In this document: positions 26,821 to 36,710 of the stretch, piece by piece
How the letters are laid out: the number at the start of each line of letters is the position of its first letter
Numbering within the stretch: position 1 is the first letter of the stretch
NCBI GenBank assembly: GCA_902616005.1
Contig: CACMRG010000001.1
Span: 62,001 to 126,000 of the forward strand
DNA: 64,000 nucleotides
Direction of reading: 5' to 3'
Source of the DNA: an uncultured SAR116 cluster alpha proteobacterium
Lineage (GTDB): Bacteria > Pseudomonadota > Alphaproteobacteria > Puniceispirillales > Marisalimonadaceae
Translations under genes and position numbers: made by a program
The notes under the pieces: model-generated
The model's input: only the letters and a program-made list of their open reading frames with translations
Told to the model about the DNA's origin: nothing
Database searches by the model: none

Positions 26821-27313
26821 TTTAAGAAAATCATTTATACTGTTATCAATTCTATTTTTAAGCTTTCTTAATTCAGGATGTTCAGACTTTAGGCAGGCTG
26901 TTGGAAAAGAAAAATTTATTCCAAATGAATATTCATTTTTAAGTACTCCCAAACTTATTATGCCACCAGAATTTGGTAATAAAGATAACATAATTGAAAA
27001 AGGTAGTTCTATAAGTAAAACTCCAGAATTAAGTGTGAAAATCCAAGATGGTAAATCAACATTTGATACTTTATTTAACTTTAATTCAGTTCCAAAAGAT
27101 ATAAGAAAAATTGTTGATGATGAAACCTTGGGCATAAGCAGGGATGAACAAACTGGCATAGATGTTCTTTTAGGAAATAAGCCAGAAGTAGGTGTTTATC
27201 TGGATTCTGAAAAAGAAACCTTAAGGATTAAAAATAATAAAGAAAATTCTCTCTTATCCAACCCTTCACCCTCTATAAACATTACTGATGATAAAAATTT
27301 ACTAATTAAATAA
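26813..27313 (+). CDS. DUF3035-type lipoprotein
   Basis: The 166-residue protein has a type II signal peptide with lipobox 'LNSGC' (Cys23). The sequence that follows resembles the alphaproteobacterial DUF3035 family, which regularly follows lspA: 'SDFRQAVGKEKFIPNEY' then a Pro-rich 'LIMPPEFG'. The conserved N-terminal region is followed by a low-complexity tail. Some relatives were proposed to be outer-membrane assembly lipoproteins, but I would not assign a function. It overlaps lspA by 8 bp and precedes mutL by 6 bp. Confidence 0.78.
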   Translation: MFDLRKSFILLSILFLSFLNSGCSDFRQAVGKEKFIPNEYSFLSTPKLIMPPEFGNKDNIIEKGSSISKTPELSVKIQDGKSTFDTLFNFNSVPKDIRKIVDDETLGISRDEQTGIDVLLGNKPEVGVYLDSEKETLRIKNNKENSLLSNPSPSINITDDKNLLIK

Positions 27314-27319
27314 AAAACT

Positions 27320-29074
27320 ATGGAAATTAGAACACTTCCTGATTTTTTGATTAACCAAATTGCAGCTGGAGAAGTAATAGAAAGACCTGCATTTATAATA
27401 AAAGAGCTTATTGAAAACGCTATTGATGCCAATGCTAGTGAAATAAATATTATTGTTAAGGATGGTGGAAAAAAAGAAATAATTGTTTCTGATAATGGAA
27501 TGGGCATGACTTCTGATCAGTTGAAGCTTTGTATAAAAAGACATGCAACGTCTAAGCTCCCTAAAAATAATTTAAATGATATCAAATTTCTAGGTTTTAG
27601 AGGTGAAGCTTTACCTTCAATTGCATCGATAAGTGAATTAAAAGTAGAAAGTTGCAGAAAAGAGCTAAACGAAGGATGGTGCATTAAATTGAAAAATAAT
27701 CTTGTTATCCAATTCTGTCCTTCATCTATAAAATTTGGCACGAAAATAACAGTAAATAATATATTTCAAAATGTTCCTGCAAGACTAAAGTTTTTAAAAT
27801 CTAATCAAGTAGAAAATAAAAATTCATTACAAATCATAAAAAAAATAGCCTTAGGTCATCCTGAGATAAAGTTTTTATATAAGTTCGAAGAAAATTTAAG
27901 TCATGTTTATAAAAAAGAGAACTTTGATAATGAGGGTTTTAAACAAAGAATTTTAGAAGTATTTCAAGATGATTTTTTTTCAAATTCATTACTAGTTGAA
28001 AATAAAATTCAATCTGATCTAGGTGATATAAATTTAAGAGGGTTTATTAGTGTTCCAAGTTATAACAAAGTTAATCAAAGTTATCAATTTTTATTTGTAA
28101 ATGGTAGACCAGTCCATGATAGAGGCTTATCTACAGTTATTAGGCTATCATACAGAGACAATTTGCCTAGGGGAAGACATCCATTATATTGTTTAATGCT
28201 ATATCTTTCAAATGATCAAATTGATGTAAATGTTCACCCTACAAAATTAGAAGTTAAATTTCAAAATTATGAATTTTTAAAGAGTTTTGTAATAAACTCA
28301 ATTACAAAAGCATTACAAATTAAAAATAATTATAAGATTAGTAAGACTTTTAATATTTCAGAAATAAGCAACAACATTCCATCACATAAAAGTGAATTTG
28401 AAGAACAAACTTTTCTAGATACTTTAAACGCAAATCCTAAAATTAAGACTTTATATGATCAAGAAAAGGATGAGTTTTTAAAAAAAACTACAAAATACCC
28501 ATTAGGCTCTGCTTTATATCAGTTTAAGAAAAATTTCATTATTTCTATTACCTCTGATGATATTTTATTAATTGATCAACATGCTGCGCATGAAAGAATA
28601 TTATTTGAAAAAATGAAAAAAAATATTTCCACACAAAATATAACTAAGCAAATTTTATTAATTCCTATTAATATAAATATGGATCAAATTAAAATTAAAA
28701 CATTGTTTGAATATAATGACTTATTAAAAAAAATTGGATTAGAAATTGAAAAATTTGGTGAGAAGTCCATTCTAATTCGAGAAGTACCATCTCTATTAAT
28801 AAATTATGATGTTAAGCAAATTATAATTGATTTATGTGATGATTTAATGGAAATAGGAATGCCAAAACATCTTGATGAAAAAATTAATTTAATATTAGGA
28901 AATATATGTTGTCATAAATCAATAAGGTCAGGAAGAATATTAAATCTCGACGAGATGAACGCTTTGCTCAGAGAAATGGAAGTTACACCAAATTCAGGTC
29001 AGTGTAATCATGGAAGGCCTACTTCTATAGCTTTGTCTGTCAAACAAATTGAAAAGTTATTTGAGAGGATTTAG
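27320..29074 (+). CDS. mutL: DNA mismatch repair protein MutL
   Basis: The 584-residue protein has the GHKL ATPase motifs: 'ELIENAIDANAS' with catalytic Glu32, 'SDNGMG' at 57-62, and 'GFRGEALPSIAS'. A variable linker follows, then the C-terminal domain with 'DQHAAHERILFE', which fits the DQHA(x)2E(x)4E endonuclease metal motif, and 'CNHGRPTS'. It is therefore a nicking-competent MutL of the kind found in bacteria without MutH. It ends flush against the convergent rsmD. No mutS is in the window. Confidence 0.96.
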   Translation: MEIRTLPDFLINQIAAGEVIERPAFIIKELIENAIDANASEINIIVKDGGKKEIIVSDNGMGMTSDQLKLCIKRHATSKLPKNNLNDIKFLGFRGEALPSIASISELKVESCRKELNEGWCIKLKNNLVIQFCPSSIKFGTKITVNNIFQNVPARLKFLKSNQVENKNSLQIIKKIALGHPEIKFLYKFEENLSHVYKKENFDNEGFKQRILEVFQDDFFSNSLLVENKIQSDLGDINLRGFISVPSYNKVNQSYQFLFVNGRPVHDRGLSTVIRLSYRDNLPRGRHPLYCLMLYLSNDQIDVNVHPTKLEVKFQNYEFLKSFVINSITKALQIKNNYKISKTFNISEISNNIPSHKSEFEEQTFLDTLNANPKIKTLYDQEKDEFLKKTTKYPLGSALYQFKKNFIISITSDDILLIDQHAAHERILFEKMKKNISTQNITKQILLIPININMDQIKIKTLFEYNDLLKKIGLEIEKFGEKSILIREVPSLLINYDVKQIIIDLCDDLMEIGMPKHLDEKINLILGNICCHKSIRSGRILNLDEMNALLREMEVTPNSGQCNHGRPTSIALSVKQIEKLFERI

Positions 29075-29635
29075 TTACTTTTTAAAACACTGTAAGTATG
29101 ATGAACCAATCTTTTTTGAGAATATCTCCTCTAAATTAAGTTTATCTACATTTATTAATTTATCAGTTTCAATTAAAATAAGCCCCTTGTTATTTAAAAT
29201 TTTACTATCTGAAATATTTTTTAAAACTATCGAATAAATTTTAGAGCTATACGGTGGATCTAAATAAATAAAATCAAATTGAGGCAATTGTAATTTTTTG
29301 ATCTTTGTAATATCTTGCTTTAAAACAAATAAGTTTTTATCAAGTTCAATGTTTAATTCCATTTTAAATAAATTTTTATTGATTAAATTTATTGCATCTT
29401 GATTTTTATCAATCATATATACTTTTTTTGCACCCCTGGAAAAAGCTTCAATTCCAATTCCACCTGACCCAGAGCATAAATCTAGAAAATATTTCCCATC
29501 AATATTACTTGAATATTTTTCTGAATTAATGATTGAAAATAATGTCTCTTTAAATCTATCAGTAGTAGGTCTTATTAAGAAATTTTTAGGAACATTTAAC
29601 TTATGACCCTTAAATTTGCCTGAAATAATTCTCAT
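29075..29635 (-). CDS. rsmD: 16S rRNA (guanine(966)-N(2))-methyltransferase RsmD
   Basis: The 186-residue protein is a standard RsmD: it opens 'MRIISGKFKGHKL', then 'RPTTDRFKETLFSII', the SAM-binding 'FLDLCSGSGGIGIEAFSRGA', and the amino-methylation motif Asp-Pro-Pro-Tyr at 126-129. It methylates the N2 of G966 in 16S rRNA. It lies 7 bp after the pseudouridine synthase gene on the same strand, a common alphaproteobacterial pair. Confidence 0.95.
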   Translation of the reverse strand: MRIISGKFKGHKLNVPKNFLIRPTTDRFKETLFSIINSEKYSSNIDGKYFLDLCSGSGGIGIEAFSRGAKKVYMIDKNQDAINLINKNLFKMELNIELDKNLFVLKQDITKIKKLQLPQFDFIYLDPPYSSKIYSIVLKNISDSKILNNKGLILIETDKLINVDKLNLEEIFSKKIGSSYLQCFKK

Positions 29636-29642
29636 AAAATAT

Positions 29643-30371
29643 TTAAGATTTTAGTAATTTGTTAAATTTTATATTTTTAAGTTCAGTTAACTGCCCAGGT
29701 TTAAGATCTTTCAAATTGAATGGACCATAAGATATTCTTATCAATCTATTTACTGTACAACCAAAATGATACATTATTTTTCTTATTTCTCGATTTTTAC
29801 CCTCGTATAGTCTCATAGTAAGCCATCTATTTTTACCTTTTTCTTCTTCTAGTTCTAATTCGATAGGTTTGTATTTGATACTATTTATTATAATCCCATT
29901 TTTAAGTTGATGTTTGATTTTATTATCAATTGTTCCAAAAATTCTTACTTTATAAGTTCTTTGAAATTTATTTTGAGGTAATTCAAGTTTTCGAGCAAAG
30001 TCGCCATTATTTGTTAATAACAACAATCCCTCTGAATTGAAATCAAGTCTACCAATAGATATAAGTCTTTTATTAACTTTTAATTTTATTTCATCAAAAA
30101 TATTTGGTCTTCCTTGTGTATCTTTTGTTGTTACTAGAAAGCCTTTTTTTTTATAATATAACCAAAGTCTAATTTTTTCTTTTTCTTTTAATTTTTGGTT
30201 ATTAACTTCAATGTTATCTTTTGTTGTAACGTTTATATTACAATTTTTAATAACATTACCATTTAACTTAACACATCCATTGATAATTAAACGCTCAGCT
30301 TCTCGTCTTGAACATAAACCTGAATTGGCAATTTTTTTTGCTATTCTTTCATTAATTAAATTATCGACCAT
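29643..30371 (-). CDS. RsuA/RluB-type rRNA pseudouridine synthase
   Basis: The 242-residue protein has an N-terminal S4 RNA-binding domain (about 6-60: 'IAKKIANSGLCSRREAERLI') and a RsuA-family catalytic domain with Asp110 in 'IGRLDFNSEGLLLLTNNGD'. The C-terminal 'YEGKNREIRKIMYHFGCTVN' is also typical. It makes pseudouridine in rRNA; by position beside rsmD it is most like RluB (23S rRNA), but RsuA or RluE-like activity cannot be excluded. Confidence 0.9.
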   Translation of the reverse strand: MVDNLINERIAKKIANSGLCSRREAERLIINGCVKLNGNVIKNCNINVTTKDNIEVNNQKLKEKEKIRLWLYYKKKGFLVTTKDTQGRPNIFDEIKLKVNKRLISIGRLDFNSEGLLLLTNNGDFARKLELPQNKFQRTYKVRIFGTIDNKIKHQLKNGIIINSIKYKPIELELEEEKGKNRWLTMRLYEGKNREIRKIMYHFGCTVNRLIRISYGPFNLKDLKPGQLTELKNIKFNKLLKS

Positions 30372-30436
30372 TATTAAGTTTATTATTAACTAATTAACTT
30401 TTACAATACTAATTAATTTAAATTAGAAGGATTGCA

Positions 30437-30877
30437 ATGTTAAAGTATGATGATTTTATGAAACTAGCTTTAAATGAAGCAAAAAAATGTTCACGAAAAA
30501 AAGAAATACCAGTTGGAGCAATTATCGTAGATGAATTTAAAAATATTGTTTCAAAAGGATATAATAAAGTTGAAGAAAAAAATAATCCATTATTCCACGC
30601 TGAAAAAATAGCAATTGATAAAGCTCTTTTAAAAACTAATAAAAGATACTTAGATAATTGTGATATTTGGGTAACATTACAGCCCTGTGAAATGTGCATG
30701 GGAATGATAAAACAAGTAAGAATTAAAAGGTTGTATTATGGAGCAAGTATTCCTCATAGTAGTATAAAAAATAAAATTAATAATAGATTATGTAGTGAGA
30801 TATATTCAGGGATACGAGAAGATGAATGTTCAAAATTAATAAAAGATTTCTTTAAAAAAAAAATAAGGTCAGATTGA
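30437..30877 (+). CDS. tadA: tRNA-specific adenosine deaminase
   Basis: The 146-residue protein is a TadA-type deaminase with the zinc and proton-shuttle motif 'FHAEKIAI' (His54, Glu56) and 'LQPCEMCMGMI' (Cys84, Cys87). 'IPVGAIIVD' is also conserved. It converts wobble A34 to inosine in tRNA-Arg(ACG). AAGGA precedes the ATG by 6 bases. Its end overlaps the convergent purD by 9 bp. Confidence 0.94.
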   Translation: MLKYDDFMKLALNEAKKCSRKKEIPVGAIIVDEFKNIVSKGYNKVEEKNNPLFHAEKIAIDKALLKTNKRYLDNCDIWVTLQPCEMCMGMIKQVRIKRLYYGASIPHSSIKNKINNRLCSEIYSGIREDECSKLIKDFFKKKIRSD

Positions 30878-32137
30878 TAATTTACCTATATCTTTTCTGT
30901 AAAAACTCTCAGACCAATTTATTTTATTTATAGTTGTATAGGCTTTTTTTCTACAACTTTCGATTGTGTCTGAAATTGACGTTATGCATAAAACTCTACC
31001 ACCAGTAGCGATTAATTCATTTTTACTGTTAAGACCAGTTCCCGCATGAAAAATAATGATATCATCATCATTATCGAACGAAGAAATATTTGGTATAATT
31101 TTATTTTTTTCAAATTCATTTGGGTATCCTCTATTAGCGAGTACAACTGTTATTGATTTTTTATTTTTAAGTTTAATTAAACAATTTTTTAGATCTTTAT
31201 CTAATGATTTCAGCATAATTTCTAATATGTCGGTATCAAGTAATGGTAGAATGACTTGTGCTTCAGGATCTCCAAAACGACAATTATATTCAATAAGTTT
31301 TGGCCCATCATTAGTGATCATAACTCCAATATATAAAATCCCTTCATAATTTTTATTTTCTAAATGCATACCTTTAATTGTTGGCTCAACAATGTCTTTA
31401 ATTATTTTTTGAAGTATTTTTTGGTTTAGAGTTGGTGCTGGCGCAACCGCTCCCATTCCTCCAGTATTTGGTCCACGGTCATTATCAAAAGCTCGCTTAT
31501 GATCTTGTGCTGTTCCTAAAAGCTTAAAATCATATCCATCCGATACAACAAAAATACTTGCTTCTCTACCGGATATTCTCTCTTCAATAAGAATTTTCGA
31601 ACTAGATTGTCCAAACTTTTTATTATTCAACATTTCTTCGCATGCTAGTTGTGCTTGTTCTTTATTATCACAAACAATAACACCTTTACCAGCTGCCAAC
31701 CCATCTGCTTTTACTACGCAGTAACCATTGAGTTTTTCTACTTCAGTTAATGCTAATTCAATATCAGTAAAATAGTTAAATGTTGGTTGAGGTATATTAT
31801 ATTTTTTGCAAAAATTTCTAGAAAATGTTTTTGAGCCTTCAAGCATAGCTGCTTCAGCAGAAGGTCCAAATGCTTTGATGCCAATATCATTAAGTTTATT
31901 TTTAAGTCCTTTTACAAGAGGCACTTCTGGTCCAATGATCACTAGATTAGCTTCAATTAATTTTGCTAAATTACAAAGTGCTTCTATATCATCCACAGGA
32001 ATATTTTTGCATTCACCAAGTTTTTGCATTCCTGGATTTCCAGGAGCAATAAATAATTTACTTGTAAGAGGTGAATTTTTTATAGCTCTTGCAATTGCAT
32101 GTTCTCTTCCACCACTTCCAATTAACAAAATAATCAT
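30869..32137 (-). CDS. purD: Phosphoribosylamine-glycine ligase
   Basis: The 422-residue ATP-grasp enzyme has the GARS signature set: 'LLIGSGGREHAIARAI', 'GPEVPLVKGL', 'VVKADGLAAGKGV', 'DHKRAFDNDRGPNTGGMGA' and 'YNCRFGDPEAQVILPLL'. It performs the second step of purine synthesis, joining glycine to phosphoribosylamine. It is a lone gene between convergent tadA and divergent xseA (54-bp gap), a frequent purD-xseA arrangement in alphaproteobacteria. Confidence 0.97.
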   Translation of the reverse strand: MIILLIGSGGREHAIARAIKNSPLTSKLFIAPGNPGMQKLGECKNIPVDDIEALCNLAKLIEANLVIIGPEVPLVKGLKNKLNDIGIKAFGPSAEAAMLEGSKTFSRNFCKKYNIPQPTFNYFTDIELALTEVEKLNGYCVVKADGLAAGKGVIVCDNKEQAQLACEEMLNNKKFGQSSSKILIEERISGREASIFVVSDGYDFKLLGTAQDHKRAFDNDRGPNTGGMGAVAPAPTLNQKILQKIIKDIVEPTIKGMHLENKNYEGILYIGVMITNDGPKLIEYNCRFGDPEAQVILPLLDTDILEIMLKSLDKDLKNCLIKLKNKKSITVVLANRGYPNEFEKNKIIPNISSFDNDDDIIIFHAGTGLNSKNELIATGGRVLCITSISDTIESCRKKAYTTINKINWSESFYRKDIGKLSI

Positions 32138-32191
32138 ATTTTTATTTCCAAAATTGTTTTTATTTCTAAAAATATGACATAGAATTTATAA

Positions 32192-33529
32192 ATGCCAACA
32201 AATTTTAATTTAAATAATTCTATTTTTTCTGTATCCGATATCTCCGATTCAATCAAGAAATTGGTGGAACTAAATTTTCCATCAATTAAAATAAAAGGCG
32301 AAATTTCAAAGCCGTCGTTTCCTGCCTCAGGTCATATTTACTTCAATTTAAAAGATGAAAATTCAATTATTTCCGCAGTTATTTGGAGATATAATTCCTC
32401 TAAAATAAATATAAACATCGAAGAGGGTCTAGAGATAATATGTACAGGTAAAATAACAACATTTTCTGGACAATCTAAATATCAGATTATTGTTGAATCA
32501 ATAGAAATTTCAGGAGAAGGAGCTTTATTAAAGCTTTTTGAGGAAAGAAAAAGAAAATTACTTAAATTGGGTTACTTTGAAAACAATCAAAAACAGAGAT
32601 TACCATTTTTGCCTAGATCTTTAGCTATTATTACAAGTAAATCAGGAGCTGTAATTCAAGACATGATAAATAGAGTATTTGATAGATTTCCGTTAAAGAT
32701 TTATTTGTTTTCTGTAAACGTACAGGGCATTAATTCATCTAATGAAATTTCAAATGCAATAAAAAAGGTAAATAAACTTAAATCAGACAAAATTCTTCAC
32801 GATGTTGATATTATAATTATAGCTAGAGGAGGTGGAAGTGTTGAGGATCTTTGGGGGTTTAATGAAGAGAATGTTATAATATCAACATTTGAAAGTAAAA
32901 TTCCTATAATTTCTGCTATTGGGCATGAAACTGATGTAACATTAATAGACTATGTTGCTGATTTGAGAGCACCAACACCCTCTGCAGCGATTGAACTATG
33001 TCTTCCGGTTGCAAAAGAATTAAAAAGAAAAATATTTGAATTAAATTCAAGGAGATATGTTGCTTATCAAAATAATTTAGAAAATTTAAAAAATTTATTA
33101 TCTAAAATGAAATTAACTAGGCCAAAAGATTTATTAAATCATAAAATACAAAGCTATGATTTTATTCTGATGAAAATGTTTAATTTAATGAACAAAAAAA
33201 TCAAAGATATTGAGAATATATTTTATACTAACTCTAATTTGCTAAAACCACCCATTATTTTGATTAATAATTTAGAGAATAAATTCAATTTGTTAATATT
33301 AAAGTTTTTCAATTCGTTTAAAAAGATAATTGATAGAAAAGAATTAAAATTAATTACAACATTAAAATTAATGGAAGCAAATAGTTTTCAAAAAACTTTA
33401 GAAAAGGGATTTGCTATAGTACTTGATACTGAAAATAATATAATAAAAAAATATGATGATGCAAAAGGCTATGAAGAAGGTAAAGTTCAGTTCATTGATG
33501 GAATAAGAAAAATAACATTTGAAAATTAA
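32192..33529 (+). CDS. xseA: Exodeoxyribonuclease VII large subunit
   Basis: The 445-residue protein has an N-terminal OB fold ('IKGEISKPSFPASGHIYFNL'), then the catalytic XseA domain with 'LAIITSKSGAVIQDM', 'IIIARGGGSVEDLW' and 'AIGHETDVTLIDYVADLRAP'. A Lys-rich coiled-coil region and a C-terminal 'KGFAIV' end follow. ExoVII degrades single-stranded DNA together with the small subunit XseB, which is not in the window. It ends 4 bp before the convergent lpxL-like gene. Confidence 0.96.
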   Translation: MPTNFNLNNSIFSVSDISDSIKKLVELNFPSIKIKGEISKPSFPASGHIYFNLKDENSIISAVIWRYNSSKININIEEGLEIICTGKITTFSGQSKYQIIVESIEISGEGALLKLFEERKRKLLKLGYFENNQKQRLPFLPRSLAIITSKSGAVIQDMINRVFDRFPLKIYLFSVNVQGINSSNEISNAIKKVNKLKSDKILHDVDIIIIARGGGSVEDLWGFNEENVIISTFESKIPIISAIGHETDVTLIDYVADLRAPTPSAAIELCLPVAKELKRKIFELNSRRYVAYQNNLENLKNLLSKMKLTRPKDLLNHKIQSYDFILMKMFNLMNKKIKDIENIFYTNSNLLKPPIILINNLENKFNLLILKFFNSFKKIIDRKELKLITTLKLMEANSFQKTLEKGFAIVLDTENNIIKKYDDAKGYEEGKVQFIDGIRKITFEN

Positions 33530-33533
33530 ATAA

Positions 33534-34421
33534 TTATTTTCCCCATCTTCTATGAGCCCAAAGCCATTGCTCAGGTCTATCAATTATCCATTGTTCTGTT
33601 CTTTTAGAAATTAATTCAGTTAATTTATAGGCAGCATCATCATTTTTAATATTTTTTGGTAATTTGATTTCATCTTCAATAGTTAATTTAAAATTAAGTA
33701 AGTTAAACCTCTCAACTCTTACCATAAAAATGGGAACATTCCATTTAAGCGACATTATTGCGGCAGCTTGTGGAGTTGGTGTTTTTTTTCCAAAAAAAGG
33801 AACCATAATACCTTCTCTTAAAATTTGATCATTTGTTAATCCAATTACTTCACCTTTTTTTAGTTTATTTGCCATTCCAATAGCAGCTGTACGTCCTTTT
33901 TTAAAAAAATCAGCATTAATTTTACTATTCCTCGAAAATTGTAATTTATTTAATATCCAATTATTGATTGGTCTATATACAAAACTTACTCGTCTTCCAG
34001 ACATCTCTCCAACTCGCAATAAAAACTCCCAATTTGCTAAATGAGCTCCAATTAAAATAGCTGGACCTTTCTGAATTTTCTTATGACCTGAAATTAAAAT
34101 TTTTTTTGTTGAAATAATTTTATCTATATGAGGAAGCTCACCGATTATTTGACCAAAATTAAACCAGAAACTCTTTGAAATTTTAATTTTTTCTGTTTCT
34201 TTTTTTTGGGGGAAAGCAATATTTAAATTATTTAGAACTCTTTTTTGATATTTGGTAAATGGAGCGATTAAATATACTAAAGATCCACAAATTAATGAAG
34301 AAATCTTAAATGGTAAAATTTTTAATATTAAAAAAAAAGGGAGTATAATTAATGCAACTATAGGGTCGTGAATATATCTATCAATTTTTTTTTTAATTCT
34401 AAAAGATAATGGGTCAGTCAT
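33534..34421 (-). CDS. lpxL: Lipid A late acyltransferase (LpxL/HtrB family)
   Basis: The 295-residue protein has one N-terminal membrane anchor (about 20-55) and the HxxxxE catalytic motif at His127 to Glu132 in 'LIGAHLANWEFL'. 'NDQILREGIMVPFFG' and the C-terminal 'RPEQWLWAHRRWG' are also typical of the family. It should transfer a secondary acyl chain to Kdo2-lipid IVA. It overlaps lpxK by 8 bp in a tight minus-strand lipid A cluster. LpxL versus LpxM specificity cannot be told from sequence. Confidence 0.9.
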   Translation of the reverse strand: MTDPLSFRIKKKIDRYIHDPIVALIILPFFLILKILPFKISSLICGSLVYLIAPFTKYQKRVLNNLNIAFPQKKETEKIKISKSFWFNFGQIIGELPHIDKIISTKKILISGHKKIQKGPAILIGAHLANWEFLLRVGEMSGRRVSFVYRPINNWILNKLQFSRNSKINADFFKKGRTAAIGMANKLKKGEVIGLTNDQILREGIMVPFFGKKTPTPQAAAIMSLKWNVPIFMVRVERFNLLNFKLTIEDEIKLPKNIKNDDAAYKLTELISKRTEQWIIDRPEQWLWAHRRWGK

Positions 34422-35400
34422 TTAATTTTTTTTTTAGTAATGATTTTAAGCTAATTAAATCTTGTTTATCAAATTCAATTTTCATTTTAAGGTAATTAAT
34501 TTTTAAATGATATTTTTTTGGTATCTTAACAATATCTTTCTCAGTAGTGATTAATTCAAAGTTATTTTCATTTGCAAGTTTAATAAGATCAGATATTTCA
34601 TTTTCTTTATAATTATGATGATCCTCAAATTCTTTTGTTAAAGCTATATAATAATTAGCACTTTTAAGAGTATCAAAAAATTTTACGTTATTACCTAAGC
34701 CAGAGAAAGCTAAATATTTTTTTCTTACAGAAACTTTGTCAACTTTTATATAACTATTCAAAATATCTTTTTTTAAAATATTATGATTTTTTTTAAAATT
34801 TCGATTTCCAGTTAAAATAATTTTGTTTATTTTTTTTTTGCATGAATTTAATGATTGTCTTAAAGGACCTGAAGGTAAACAAAACTCATTTCCAAATAAT
34901 GATTTTCTATCAACTGTCAAAAAACATAAATCTTTTCTTATTGAATAATTTTGTAACCCATCATCCATAACTATAATATCGTAAATTTTCTTTTTTGAGT
35001 TTAAGTTCTCAATATATTTGACTCCCTCTAACTTATTCTTTGATACAACTGTTGGTCCTATATTTTTTAAAATCATAGCTTCATCTCCAAATAGGATAAC
35101 ATTATTATTAGCTATACAAGGTTTAGAAATTTTACCATTATAGCCGGAAGTCAAGAATATGGGATTATGTCCCATTTTTTTTAGCATTTTAAACATAAAT
35201 ATTGATATCGGAGTTTTTCCCGTTCCACCTACATTTATATTACCTACGCATATTATTTTGAGATGAGAAGTGTAAGGTTTTGTCATAAGAAATTTTAGTT
35301 TGTCTATAATAATCCACAATAAAGAAAAAGGGTAAAGCATTAAGGAAATTAATTTATATTGTAATGAGTTTGAGTACCACAAATTATAAAAAAAAGTCAT
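34414..35400 (-). CDS. lpxK: Tetraacyldisaccharide 4'-kinase
   Basis: The 328-residue protein has an N-terminal membrane helix, the P-loop 'GNINVGGTGKTP' (53-64), the LpxK motif 'IIVMDDGLQNYSI' and the late 'EFEDHHNYKENEI'. It phosphorylates the 4' position of the lipid A disaccharide at the inner membrane. It overlaps waaA by 4 bp and lpxL by 8 bp, implying translational coupling. Confidence 0.95.
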   Translation of the reverse strand: MTFFYNLWYSNSLQYKLISLMLYPFSLLWIIIDKLKFLMTKPYTSHLKIICVGNINVGGTGKTPISIFMFKMLKKMGHNPIFLTSGYNGKISKPCIANNNVILFGDEAMILKNIGPTVVSKNKLEGVKYIENLNSKKKIYDIIVMDDGLQNYSIRKDLCFLTVDRKSLFGNEFCLPSGPLRQSLNSCKKKINKIILTGNRNFKKNHNILKKDILNSYIKVDKVSVRKKYLAFSGLGNNVKFFDTLKSANYYIALTKEFEDHHNYKENEISDLIKLANENNFELITTEKDIVKIPKKYHLKINYLKMKIEFDKQDLISLKSLLKKKLND

Positions 35401-36710
35401 TTAATTACGCTTCTATTCTTGAAGATTTCTAAAAGATAATCACTAGCTTCATCTGCTCTTAATTGAGCGTAACTACAAGCATCTAGAGCATTTTTTCCCA
35501 TATCCTCTAGTATTAATGGTTGATCAAGTAATGAAATTACTTTTTCAATAAAAACATTTTTAAATTCAGTTAAGTTTTCAATTTTAATTGCACCTCCAGA
35601 CCAAACTAAATCGTTGATTTGCGCATCACATTTTTCTGTGTAAGGCCCCATAATTACAGCCTTTCCTAAACTAGCAGCCTCTATAGGATTGTGACCTCCA
35701 ATTTTTTTAACTAGAGAGCCAGCTACAAAAACAAGATTAGAAATTTCAATTAACGACCCCATTTCCCCCATAGTATCTGCCAAATAAAAATAATCGTTTT
35801 GAGAAGGCAATTCATCATTGCTTCTACATTTAATATCATATCCAGCACTTAATATAAGTTTTTTTATATCTTTTCCTCTTTCAATATGCCGAGGAGTAAT
35901 AATAATAAGTATATTATCAATTCCTTTGCTTCTTAAATTATTTGCAAGCTTAATTAGAATTTCTTCTTCGCCAGTATGAGTCGACGCAGCTAAAAAAACA
36001 TTTTTATTTTTTAAACAACTTTTTAATTTCAATATGTATTCAATATTAACTTGTGGTTTTTCAGCAATAGATTTTAAACTTGTTAAACTTTTTACTTTTT
36101 TGGAGCCTAAGGACTTAAATAATTCAGCATTTGATGGATCAACAGCCAAAACAAGATCAATTTTTTTAAAAACTTTTTTAGCTAACCCTCTTCCTAATCC
36201 TCGCCAAAATCTGGAAGATTTTATGGACATTTGAGATGATGCTAAAATTAAGGGAATTTTTTTAACTGATGATCTATAAATTAAATTTGGCCAAAAATCT
36301 GATTCTACAAATATGGCCATTTCTGGCATCCAAAAGTCTAAAAATTTATCTACGAACTTTGGGTTATCCAGAGGATTAAATTGATGTGTTCCTGGAAACC
36401 CATTTTTAATTTTATTGTTGACAAAGTTTGATGAAGTAACAGTATTTGTTGTAATTAAGAAATGGAATTTCTTTTTATCAAATCCGTTTTTCAACATTGA
36501 GTTTGCTAAGGCAAGAGCAGCAACTGACTCTCCAACGCTTGAGCCATGTATCCAAATGATTTTTTTATTTTCTTTTCTAATATAACATTTACCAAATCTT
36601 TCATTAAGCCTTGATTTAATTTCTTTCCCTTTTTCAACTCTATAATTGAGATAATTAATTAAAAAATAATCAATTAATTTCCATAAAAAATTATAAAACG
36701 CATAGGTCAT
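35397..36710 (-). CDS. waaA: Kdo transferase (3-deoxy-D-manno-octulosonic acid transferase)
   Basis: The 437-residue GT30 protein has an N-terminal anchor, 'IWIHGSSVGESVAALAL', 'FLITTNTVTS', 'ESDFWPNLIYRS', 'LAASTHTGEEE' and 'GGHNPIEAASLGKAVIMGP', all standard WaaA/KdtA motifs. It adds Kdo to lipid IVA. The gene starts 1 bp before the end of the DUF374 gene and overlaps lpxK by 4 bp. Confidence 0.95.
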   Translation of the reverse strand: MTYAFYNFLWKLIDYFLINYLNYRVEKGKEIKSRLNERFGKCYIRKENKKIIWIHGSSVGESVAALALANSMLKNGFDKKKFHFLITTNTVTSSNFVNNKIKNGFPGTHQFNPLDNPKFVDKFLDFWMPEMAIFVESDFWPNLIYRSSVKKIPLILASSQMSIKSSRFWRGLGRGLAKKVFKKIDLVLAVDPSNAELFKSLGSKKVKSLTSLKSIAEKPQVNIEYILKLKSCLKNKNVFLAASTHTGEEEILIKLANNLRSKGIDNILIIITPRHIERGKDIKKLILSAGYDIKCRSNDELPSQNDYFYLADTMGEMGSLIEISNLVFVAGSLVKKIGGHNPIEAASLGKAVIMGPYTEKCDAQINDLVWSGGAIKIENLTEFKNVFIEKVISLLDQPLILEDMGKNALDACSYAQLRADEASDYLLEIFKNRSVIK